Below are positions 1 through 6,414 of a DNA stretch of 8,489 nucleotides, piece after piece. Positions within the stretch are counted from its first letter, which is position 1. Each line of letters starts with the position of its first letter. Below the pieces are notes generated by a model that saw only the letters and a list, made by a program, of their open reading frames with translations, was not told the DNA's origin and searched no databases. The position numbers and the translations under genes are program-made. The stretch comes from Actinomycetes bacterium (lineage in GTDB: Bacteria > Actinomycetota > Actinomycetes > Mycobacteriales > Micromonosporaceae), in contig JAEZGP010000530.1 of assembly GCA_023437285.1 (NCBI GenBank), positions 1 through 8,489 of the forward strand, in the 5' to 3' direction.

Positions 1-364
1 CACCCCGACCGCCCGCACGACCAGGCCCGCCACCGCGACCGTGGCGGGGACCTACTCGCTCGACGTCGTCTGGAGGGGGCGCTTCCAGGCCTCCGTGGAA
101 CTGCACAACGACGCCGCCAGCCAGCAGACCTGGACCATCCTGCTCACCTACGGCAACGGCATCACGGCGAACGTCGCCGCCTGGGTCGACGGCGCGCCAT
201 CCCCCAAGGCGACCCGCACCAGCAACGGTTGGGCCTTCACCGCCGGCGCCCCGCTCACGGCGGGCGGCCACCAGACGCTGCGGGTGCAGTTCGACATCTC
301 GGATCAGCGGGCACCCGCTACGGTTTCCTGCACCATCAACGGCCGCGCCTGCGTGATGTCCTGA
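1..364 (+). CDS. C-terminal part of a secreted protein with a CBM2-like carbohydrate-binding domain (5' truncated by window edge)
   Basis: The frame is open from base 2 to the TGA at 362-364, giving about 120 residues with no start in view, so the gene begins outside the window. The first ~18 residues are a Thr/Pro/Ala/Arg linker (TPTARTTRPATATVAG). The rest looks like a family 2 carbohydrate-binding module. It has a GRFQASVELHN strand, a central W in QTWTILLTYGNG, an NGWAF segment, and a closing INGRAC with the terminal Cys usual for CBM2. CBM2 domains sit at the ends of secreted actinobacterial glycoside hydrolases and other extracellular enzymes and bind cellulose, chitin or xylan. The catalytic part is not visible, so the enzyme class is unknown. 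The GTG at 41 lies inside the open frame and is not a credible start. Nine bases separate this gene from the next. Confidence 0.75.
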   Translation, partial: TPTARTTRPATATVAGTYSLDVVWRGRFQASVELHNDAASQQTWTILLTYGNGITANVAAWVDGAPSPKATRTSNGWAFTAGAPLTAGGHQTLRVQFDISDQRAPATVSCTINGRACVMS

Positions 365-373
365 CCCACAGCG

Positions 374-892
374 ATGATGATCTTCGTGCGGCATGCCATG
401 CCGGTCATTGACCCGGACGCCGACCCGGCGACGTGGCCGCTGTCGGCCGACGGTCAGGCCGCTGCCCGGGCGCTCGGCCCGCGGCTACCGGCCGACGCGG
501 TTCTGGTGTCCAGCGACGAGCCCAAAGCGTACGCCACGTTGACGCTGGCAACCGGCCACGACGTGACCATCGACGCCCGCCTACGGGAAGTAGCGCGGCC
601 CCGTGAGCGGGTGAGCGAGGACTTCGCCCAAGCACGTCGCGCCTACGTGGCGGGATCGCCGCCGCCCGGCTGGGAGCGACCGGCGGCCGTCGCGCGCCGG
701 ATCGCCGCCGTCATCGGCGCCCACCGGGTGCCCGGGCGACCACTCGTACTCGCAGGTCACGGCATGGCGTTCACGACCTGGCTCGCGGCCGGTCTGCTCG
801 TCGCCGACCCCGCCCGGTTCTGGTCAGACCTGCGGCTACCGGACGCGTTCGAGGTGCTGGCCACGGGCGTACGCCGGCTCGACGCCGCCTAA
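374..892 (+). CDS. Histidine phosphatase family protein
   Basis: A 172-aa protein of the histidine phosphatase (phosphoglycerate mutase-like) superfamily. The N-terminal VRHAMP holds the phospho-accepting His7 next to Arg6. SSDEPKAYAT at about 46-55 matches the second conserved strand-loop of the fold. Glu72 is a candidate acid residue, and AGHGMAF (His129) is the second catalytic His motif. The length is typical of small single-domain members such as SixA/CobC-like proteins, and the substrate cannot be assigned. An in-frame TGA at 362-364, the stop of the upstream gene, limits the start to ATG 374 or ATG 377. No Shine-Dalgarno is visible before either, so translation may depend on coupling to the upstream gene 9 bp away. 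Its TAA overlaps the stop codon of the convergent exporter gene. Confidence 0.85.
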   Translation: MMIFVRHAMPVIDPDADPATWPLSADGQAAARALGPRLPADAVLVSSDEPKAYATLTLATGHDVTIDARLREVARPRERVSEDFAQARRAYVAGSPPPGWERPAAVARRIAAVIGAHRVPGRPLVLAGHGMAFTTWLAAGLLVADPARFWSDLRLPDAFEVLATGVRRLDAA

Positions 893-1518
893 CGGCCGGT
901 GCCCTCGGCGGCCAGGCGCAACCCGAAGCCGATGAAGCACACGCCCACGACCTGGTCGAGCCGCCGGCGTACGGCCGGCCGGCTGAGCACGCCGTGCGCC
1001 CCGCGAACCACGAGGACCAGCAGCGCGAACCAGGCGAGGCCCTCCACGTTGTGGATCAGCGCCATGACCACGCTCGCCACCAGTGGGTTGGCGCCCTCCG
1101 GCAGGAACTGCGGCAGGATCGACAGATAGAACACGCCGACCTTCGGGTTGAGCAGGTTCGTCACCAGCCCGATCCGAAACGCCGCCCCCGCCCGTTGGCT
1201 TGCCTGCGGCGCTGCCTGATCGGGCTGGGTTGTGCGCCGGCTCAGCCACAACGCCCTGGCCCCTAGCCAGCACAGATACGCCGCCCCGGCCCACCGCAGC
1301 ACCTCGTACGCGAGCTGTGAGGCCGTGAGGACCGCCGTGATGCCCAGGCCGCTCGCGACCGCCCACACGAAGCACCCGAGGCTGATCCCGGCGCCCGCCG
1401 CCAGTGCCGCCCGCCGACCGCTCACGGCGGCGGTACGCAGTACAAGGACGGTGTCCAGCCCTGGGGTTACGGTCACCACGGCCGCCACGAGGGCGAACGC
1501 CAGCATCGGTTCCATCAC
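889..1518 (-). CDS. LysE/RhtB family amino-acid exporter
   Basis: A 209-aa, strongly hydrophobic protein with the features of the LysE/RhtB translocator family, inner-membrane exporters of amino acids or related metabolites. The first helix carries the hallmark VTPGLDTVLVL (about residues 17-27). An AGAGISLG loop-helix follows near 41-48. The second conserved motif, NLLNPKVGVFYLSILPQF (about 121-138), precedes two or three further helices. About six membrane segments are expected. Start choices are GTG 1518, ATG 1515 and ATG 1506. GTG 1518 has AGGA eight bases upstream and is used here; ATG 1515 would remove one residue. The gene is divergent from the phosphotransferase, with only 47 bp between starts, and its stop overlaps the histidine phosphatase stop by 4 bp. 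The exported substrate is unknown. Confidence 0.88.
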   Translation of the reverse strand: MMEPMLAFALVAAVVTVTPGLDTVLVLRTAAVSGRRAALAAGAGISLGCFVWAVASGLGITAVLTASQLAYEVLRWAGAAYLCWLGARALWLSRRTTQPDQAAPQASQRAGAAFRIGLVTNLLNPKVGVFYLSILPQFLPEGANPLVASVVMALIHNVEGLAWFALLVLVVRGAHGVLSRPAVRRRLDQVVGVCFIGFGLRLAAEGTGR

Positions 1519-1532
1519 GCTTCGAATCCTAT

Positions 1533-1561
1533 TTGCCCGCTCCGCGTCCGGCCGACATTAT
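1533..1561 (+). promoter_or_regulatory. Candidate promoter of the phosphotransferase gene (leaderless)
   Basis: TTGCCC (1533-1538) and CATTAT (1556-1561) are separated by exactly 17 bases, a reasonable match to a housekeeping sigma-factor promoter in a GC-rich genome. Transcription would begin about 6-7 bases later, on the GTG codons at 1566 and 1569, which implies a leaderless mRNA. This agrees with the absence of any Shine-Dalgarno there. It lies in the 47-bp gap between divergent genes. The match is by eye only. Confidence 0.35.
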
Positions 1562-1565
1562 TTGC

Positions 1566-2543
1566 GTGGTGCGCGCCTTCCTGCGGATCGAAGACCTTCA
1601 CGAACTGGTGCCCGACGTGTTCGGTACCCGCCGCCGTCCAACCTCGCTCACCCGGCTGACCGGCGGCACCAAGAAGGGCGTCTACCGGCTCGAACTCGAC
1701 GACCGGACGACCACCATCGTGTACGTGTGGTCGGCGCAGGAGAACTACTGGCCGGCGAGTCCGGCGGTCTCCGATGACCCGTTCGCGGACGCGTCCAGCG
1801 CCGCCCTGTTCGCCGTCAACCACGCGGCCCTCACCGCTGCCGGCGTACGCGTGCCGCGGCTGATCGCGTTCGACGTCGACCGCCGTTACCTGGACGCGGA
1901 CACCGCTGTGCTGGAGGACGCCGGACATGTGCGGCTGGAGGACCTCATGGCCAGCGACCCTGTCACGGCGGCCGCCCCGCTCGCCACGCTTGGCGACGCG
2001 CTACGCCGCATGCACACCACGTACGGCGACCGCTACGGCAAGCTCGTCGACCTCGACCGGGACGCGGCGCCCCAACCCCGACGTACCGAGGACGTGATTG
2101 TCGACCGCGCGGTGAGCGATCTCGACGAGGCGGCCCAGCGCGACGCGCGGATGGCCGATGCCCGCGACCGCGTCGAGGCCAACGTGCGGCGCCTGCGCGA
2201 CGCCGTGGCACCCCGCCGGACGTACGCCCTCGTGCACGGTGAGCTGGGGCCCGACCACGTGCTCGTCACGCCGGCCGGCGAGCCGGTGATGATCGACATC
2301 GAGGGACTGACGTACTTCGACGTCGAGTGGGAACACGCCTTTCTGCAGCTACGCTTCGGTGCCGCGTACCCTGCGCTGCGGCCCGTGGAACTGGACGAGC
2401 CGCGGTTGGAGCTCTGCCGGTACGCGCAGGTGTTGTCTTTGATCGCGGGGCCGCTGCGCATCGCGGACACCGATTTCCCCGACCGGCAGTGGATGCTCGA
2501 CCTGGCCGAACGCAACATCCTCAAGGCCCTCAGCGTCGCCTGA
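1566..2543 (+). CDS. APH-fold phosphotransferase family protein
   Basis: A 325-aa protein of the aminoglycoside phosphotransferase/choline kinase-like fold. The N-lobe has a glycine-bearing LTGGTKKGVYRLEL segment (31-44) and a hydrophobic IVYVW strand (51-55). The C-lobe has the catalytic loop HGELGPDHVL (224-233) and a metal-binding MIDIEG (Asp244), followed by YFDVEWEH. In classical APH enzymes the loop reads HGDxxxxN; here Glu replaces the catalytic Asp and His the Asn. The open frame extends back to 1404, but that part overlaps the exporter on the other strand and does not look like protein. The N-terminal VRAFLRIEDLHELVP and the candidate promoter favour GTG 1566 (or 1569). The substrate is unknown; resistance should not be assumed. 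Its 3' end overlaps the convergent hydrolase gene by 14 bp. Confidence 0.8.
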   Translation: MVRAFLRIEDLHELVPDVFGTRRRPTSLTRLTGGTKKGVYRLELDDRTTTIVYVWSAQENYWPASPAVSDDPFADASSAALFAVNHAALTAAGVRVPRLIAFDVDRRYLDADTAVLEDAGHVRLEDLMASDPVTAAAPLATLGDALRRMHTTYGDRYGKLVDLDRDAAPQPRRTEDVIVDRAVSDLDEAAQRDARMADARDRVEANVRRLRDAVAPRRTYALVHGELGPDHVLVTPAGEPVMIDIEGLTYFDVEWEHAFLQLRFGAAYPALRPVELDEPRLELCRYAQVLSLIAGPLRIADTDFPDRQWMLDLAERNILKALSVA

Positions 2544-3378
2544 CCAGGAACGTGGTCACGGCTCGGTGGAAGTCGTCACGCCTTTCGACCCAGGGAACAT
2601 GGCCGGCGCCGGGAAGGATTACGCGTTCGGCGTCGGGCAGCGCCTCGTACAGCGAGTCCACCGCCCAGCGGGGCCGGATGTCCTCGGCGCCGTCGATGAT
2701 GAGGACGGGCAGGTCGAGCTGGCGGCACCGGCCGGCGAGATCGCCGGCGATTTCCTTCTTCACGTCGGCGTTGACCGCCCGGTTGCAGTCCTCGTTGACG
2801 CCCAGCCATGGGGTCGCCATGCGCTGAGCATGGTCCAGCGCGGTATGGCGGTCGGCGAAGTCGGCGCTCCACTGAAGGACCGCCTGTTCGCGGTCCTCCG
2901 ACGGCGTGCGGGCACGAGCGCGGAGTTCCTCCCACCGATCCAGGTGATCCCCCAGCCGCAGCCGCAGGTTCCGTTCGTAGTGCGGGTGCCAGTCGCGTCC
3001 GGGGTCGATGCCGGTACCGGACACGTAGATCAGATGACTGACCCGGTCGGGGTGTTCCATGGCGTACCGCAATGCCAGGTGCGCACCCCACGAGTGGCCC
3101 AGCAGGGCCGTTCGTGACCCGGCCAGCTGGTCGCGTACCGCGTCGAGGTCGGCGATCGAGCGGGCGACCGAGTATGGGCCGCGTAGCTGCGAGCGGCCGC
3201 AGCCCCGCTGATCCCACCGGACGACCCGGATCGTGCCGCGCAGAAGCTCGGCGACGTCGTCGAAGTAGTCCCACAGGCCCGGCCCGCCGTGGCAGAGCAC
3301 CAGCGGGTCACCCGTACCGAGGCTGGCCGCCCAGAGGCGGCAACCGTCGTCGGCGCGTACCCACAAACTCACGGCCAT
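2530..3378 (-). CDS. Alpha/beta hydrolase, prolyl iminopeptidase-like (S33)
   Basis: A 282-aa cytoplasmic-type alpha/beta hydrolase with no signal peptide. HGGPG (30-34) is the oxyanion-hole motif of the S33 peptidase family. RWDQRGCGRS (54-63) is a typical proline iminopeptidase signature. GHSWGA (94-99) carries the nucleophile Ser96, and Asp233 (DGAED) and His260 (GAGH) complete the triad. A helical cap lies between about 120 and 215. The length fits single-domain S33 hydrolases. It probably cleaves an N-terminal Pro-containing peptide or a related amide or ester; the substrate is not resolved. The open frame runs on to 4215 but overlaps tniQ in another frame, so ATG 3378, just before AVSLWVRADDG, is the sensible start. 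There is no Shine-Dalgarno upstream. It lies 41 bp past the small ORF after tniQ, so read-through from the transposition operon is possible. Confidence 0.85.
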   Translation of the reverse strand: MAVSLWVRADDGCRLWAASLGTGDPLVLCHGGPGLWDYFDDVAELLRGTIRVVRWDQRGCGRSQLRGPYSVARSIADLDAVRDQLAGSRTALLGHSWGAHLALRYAMEHPDRVSHLIYVSGTGIDPGRDWHPHYERNLRLRLGDHLDRWEELRARARTPSEDREQAVLQWSADFADRHTALDHAQRMATPWLGVNEDCNRAVNADVKKEIAGDLAGRCRQLDLPVLIIDGAEDIRPRWAVDSLYEALPDAERVILPGAGHVPWVERRDDFHRAVTTFLVRRR

Positions 3379-3419
3379 CAGTATCCACGAACGCGAGGGC
3401 GCGAAGGTATCCGTGCAGC

Positions 3420-3512
3420 TCAACGGCCGCTGTCGCTTCTCGCTGATTGTGGCGGGGTCGATCCGGGCTGACCTGCGGTCCGCCAGTTGGCGGTGGTGTC
3501 TTCTTCGCTCAT
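3420..3512 (-). CDS. Small 30-codon ORF translationally coupled to tniQ (possible remnant)
   Basis: ATG at 3510-3512 opens a 30-residue frame (starting MSEEDTTANWRTAG, ending SARSDSGR) that stops at 3420-3422. It is hydrophilic and I do not recognise it. It is worth listing because its ribosome binding site, GAGG at 3517-3520, contains part of the tniQ TGA stop, with a 4-base spacer to ATG. That is close coupling as the fifth reading frame of the operon. It may be the surviving start of a longer gene cut off at an element boundary, a real small protein, or chance. The alpha/beta hydrolase begins 41 bp downstream. Confidence 0.3.
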   Translation of the reverse strand: MSEEDTTANWRTAGQPGSTPPQSARSDSGR

Positions 3513-3518
3513 TGTTCC

Positions 3519-4541
3519 TCACCTGAAGTGGCGGATTTCTGGATACGTTTCGTCCAGTCGTCCGGTTCTCCAAGATCGCTGCCAGTGGTCGGTACGTATG
3601 GCCTCGAACTGGCGGCGGATGCCGTTCACCCATTGTCGGAGCGGGTCTCTGGCGGCAGCGAGGTGGGTGTTGATGGTGAACATGCGTGGTTGGTCGAGCC
3701 GTGCGGCGACGCGGTGAAAGAAGGTACGTAGATCGGTGTCGTCTTCGGCCATGGCGACGTGCCGACGCCAGTGAAGGTCGGTGATGATCTCGGCGAGAGC
3801 GACCGCCTCGGGGAAAACCAGCGGGTTGGAAGGGGTGGTGACGGTCAACCAGGGGAAGAGCGCGGCGGTGCGGGCCGTCCAAATCTGGTGCAGGCGGGGG
3901 TGGTCGTATCGGCTGGGGATTACCCAGGCGGACACGATCTCGACGGCGGTGAGCATCTGCTGGCGCAACCACTCGTTGCTGTCGGCGTCGACGGCGATGC
4001 GGGCGTGCAGCCGTCGGTAGCGACGGTGCGCGGTCAGGACTTCGGGTGTGTTGTCGAGGCTGATCTGGGTGTGTGTCAGCTCGCGCCATTTGCCGATGTC
4101 GAGCCAGCGACGGTGACGGACGCATATAGCCGGGAACTGTGGACGGTAGGCGTGGATCGTCGGCGTGCCGGGAACGCGGGCGACGCAGTGGTCGCAGGGA
4201 CGGGTGAGTCCCCAACGGCGGACTAGGCGGGTGCGTGGGATGTCGTCGGGCAGGTCGGGAATGTAGTTGATCACGGGCAGCGACTTGCGCAGCCGTTGGG
4301 CCGGGATGCCGGTGAAGGTCACCAGTCGGGCCAGCGCGAGCGGGTTGAGCGCGACGTCGTGGTCATGCATTGTCGTCGCCGCGAGATTGCCGTGCGGGTG
4401 TCCCAGTGCGCGCAGCAGGATCGTCGTTCGGGTTAGCGCGTTCGCGGCGGCGAGCCGGGCAGCGTAGGAGGTGAGGGTTTCCAGTCGTAGCGGCCGGACC
4501 CGGACGGGGAGCTGCTGGGCGCGCTGCTGCCAGAGCTTCAT
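3519..4541 (-). CDS. tniQ: TniQ family transposition targeting protein
   Basis: A 340-aa protein with a TniQ domain. The N-terminus LPVRVRPLRLETLTSYAARLAAAN (about 11-34) matches the usual Pro-rich, 'ESL-SY/W-RLA' opening of the family. A zinc-binding site follows, with CDHC at 116-119 and Cys140/His143 in AICVRHRRW. TniQ/TnsD proteins choose the target site and hand it to the TnsC ATPase. The length is nearer to short TniQ proteins than to the ~500-residue TnsD of Tn7, so a dedicated attachment-site DNA-binding C-terminus is not evident. The ATG overlaps the tnsC stop as ATGA (4538-4541), so translation is probably coupled. No frameshift or stop interrupts it, and it looks functional even though its partners tnsB and tnsC are damaged. 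Confidence 0.85.
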   Translation of the reverse strand: MKLWQQRAQQLPVRVRPLRLETLTSYAARLAAANALTRTTILLRALGHPHGNLAATTMHDHDVALNPLALARLVTFTGIPAQRLRKSLPVINYIPDLPDDIPRTRLVRRWGLTRPCDHCVARVPGTPTIHAYRPQFPAICVRHRRWLDIGKWRELTHTQISLDNTPEVLTAHRRYRRLHARIAVDADSNEWLRQQMLTAVEIVSAWVIPSRYDHPRLHQIWTARTAALFPWLTVTTPSNPLVFPEAVALAEIITDLHWRRHVAMAEDDTDLRTFFHRVAARLDQPRMFTINTHLAAARDPLRQWVNGIRRQFEAIRTDHWQRSWRTGRLDETYPEIRHFR

Positions 4542-5598
4542 TGGCCATCACCGCCTCGGTGCCGTGTGCGGCCAGGGCCGGGATCTGGGTTGTACTGATT
4601 GATCGCGGCCAGGTCGAGGATTACCTCGTCGAGGTGCTTCTTGGTGATCCGTTCGGTGCCGTCGGCGATGGCGTCGTTGGCCGCGTCGTGGATGAGCTGA
4701 TCGAGGCTGCCGATCATGCCGCCGGTGCGGGCGTGTAGGTATGGTGCCAGCTCGATCAGCGTGCCGGCCTTGTGCCGGTGTAGCCGCAGCGCTTGTTCCA
4801 TCGTGGCGACCAGCTTCGCCCAGTTTCGCTTCGCCTCGGTCGTGCGGTGGGTGAACGGTCCGGTGGTGACGGGGATAAATCGGCCGGCGATCTGCCGTCC
4901 CCGGACGCCGTCGAACATGCCGGTCTCGGCTAGATCAAGCCCGGCGTAGACGAACGTCGCACTGATCGTGTCGAAGAAGTATTTGAGCTGATCGGATGCG
5001 TCGCGGCCGCGTCTTCCGGACAGGTAAAGCCGGTGAATCTCATCGACGAGCACCAGGCCGGTTCCGATCCGGCGCATCACCGCGGCGACGGAGTGCGCGA
5101 CTGACTGTGGGCTGTCCCGCTCGGAGACGGGCAGGCCGAGAAAGATCGCCATCTCGGTAGCCAGCATCTTCGGCGTGGCGTCGGCCGGGCAGACGATGTA
5201 CACGACGGGGACGCGATCGGAGATGCCCGGCGTGCGACGCTCGGTTTCGATCTGAAACTTCTTGCCCAGCTGTGTGATGGAGGTCGACTTCCCGGTTCCG
5301 GACGCACCGGAGACCAGCAGCCCGCGTCGGCCGAGTTGTTGCCCCGGTTGTTGATGAGCAGCTTCGACCCCGTGGTGATGATCTTTTTGATGTCTGGGGT
5401 CGCAACGAGCAGCAGTGTCGAGTGGTAGTCCTGGCGAGCCTCGTTGTAGACCTCGCGTTCCAACCCGTCCAGTCGCTCGAAGTCGGTGGCGGGCAGCAGC
5501 CGCGGCGGGGTCTGTGTGGCGGCCTGCGCGGTGAACGAGGCCCAGCCTTCCTTGGTGGCCAGCGGATGCCGGGCGATTTCGGTGTAGGTGCTGGTCAC
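4538..5598 (-). pseudogene. tnsC: TnsC/TniB-like AAA+ ATPase, frameshifted before Walker A
   Basis: The transposition regulator ATPase. The N-terminal part reads from GTG 5598 (TSTYTEIARHPLATKEGW) to NNRG. The remainder, in another frame, has Walker A GASGTGKST, Walker B LVLVDEIHRL, a sensor-type FVYAGLDLAETG segment and a C-terminal lid ending NPDPGPGRTRHRGGDGQ. The switch falls at the four-base G run on the minus strand (5342-5345). Adding one G gives NNRGQQLGRRGLLVSGASG and a complete 353-aa protein, with Walker A at about 98-106 and Walker B at about 182-191. As written, the N-terminal frame runs out of phase and the ATPase core has no sensible start of its own. A longer frame back to 5656 is spurious. 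The start overlaps the tnsB stop as GTGA, with GGAG just upstream; the stop overlaps tniQ as ATGA. A homopolymer sequencing error is a real alternative to a true mutation. Confidence 0.8.
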
Positions 5599-6414
5599 CT
5601 GCTCGCCTCCAGATCATCGGCGAACGGGTCGAAGATCCCGAACGGGACCACCTCATCGGCCTGCGAGCCGCACGCCTCGTCTTGCCCGCCTTCCTCGAGG
5701 GCGGGTGGGAGCGCCACCCGGATCGGGGGCGCGGGCAGCGCCCGCGGCTGGGTAACCGGTTCGACCGCCAGGTCGGTGACGTCGACCGGCAGGTGGTTGG
5801 TTACCTCGCGAGCCGCGGTGTGGCGGGCAAGCACGCGCTCGACGCCAGGGCCCTGCTCGGCGCGGCGTAGCAGCGCGGCGAGGATAACCGCGACCGCCAT
5901 CTCGTTGGTGTTGTCGACCCCACGCTGTGCGGCGATGCGCCGCGATGCGCGCCACGTGAAGTCCGCAAACGGTTGCCCCACAACAGATTGATGTGTCCAC
6001 GCGACGGTGATCCAGCCGCCGTGGTGGTGATTGCGTACCCAGATTCGGGACACGTCGTAGGGGTCGAAGTGGACCTCCCACCGTCCGCCCCGACTAGCGA
6101 CCCCGGAGCTCTTGCGGGCGTAGAGCCTCAGCTCGCGGCTGTTGTACGTCCGGTAGTCGATCTGAATACCGGCATCGGTGATCGCCCGCCAGTCCGTGGG
6201 CAGCAACTCGATGTAGTCTTCGCCGGTCAGCGACACCGGAACCGAGCAGCTCGAAGTCCTCCGCCCCGAGCAGGTAAGCCAGGGCTACCACCGTGGTCTG
6301 CCCGGCCGCCGACAGCAGCCGTATCGTCGCCCCGGAGATCGCCACCACGGTGTGCGTGGTGCCCGAGAAAACGACGCGGTCGCTCACCCGCAGTACTGTC
6401 GGCCACTCAGCCAC
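5595..6414 (-). pseudogene. tnsB: TnsB/Mu-type transposase with the DDE core deleted
   Basis: Two fragments of one transposase lie in different frames. The N-terminal fragment starts at GTG 6414 (MAEWPTVLRVSDRVVFSG) and keeps the small beta-rich domain through ISGATIRLLS and GAEDFELLG. The C-terminal fragment reads V-P-V-SLTGEDYIELLPTDW, then a Mu-transposase C-terminal barrel (RWEVHFDPYDVSRIWVRN, GQPFADFTW), then a helical Pro-rich tail ending DDLEASR. The C-terminal fragment could start on its own at GTG 6236 and would be 213 aa. About 55 plus 213 residues remain. Relatives are, from memory, roughly 600-750 residues, with HTH domains and an RNase H-fold DDE core between these parts. No such core occurs here, so strand transfer should be impossible. 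The join is near 6240-6250 and is out of frame. The start overlaps the tnsA end by 8 bp; the stop overlaps tnsC as GTGA. Confidence 0.8.

Noticed and set aside
1404..1565. Phosphotransferase start at 1404
   Set aside because: The extra 54 residues are Pro/Arg-rich, overlap the exporter gene on the other strand and lie upstream of the candidate promoter.
3379..4215. Open extension of the hydrolase frame up to 4215 (561 aa)
   Set aside because: It overlaps tniQ in another frame and reads as Arg/Pro-rich out-of-frame translation; the hydrolase fold is complete from 3378.
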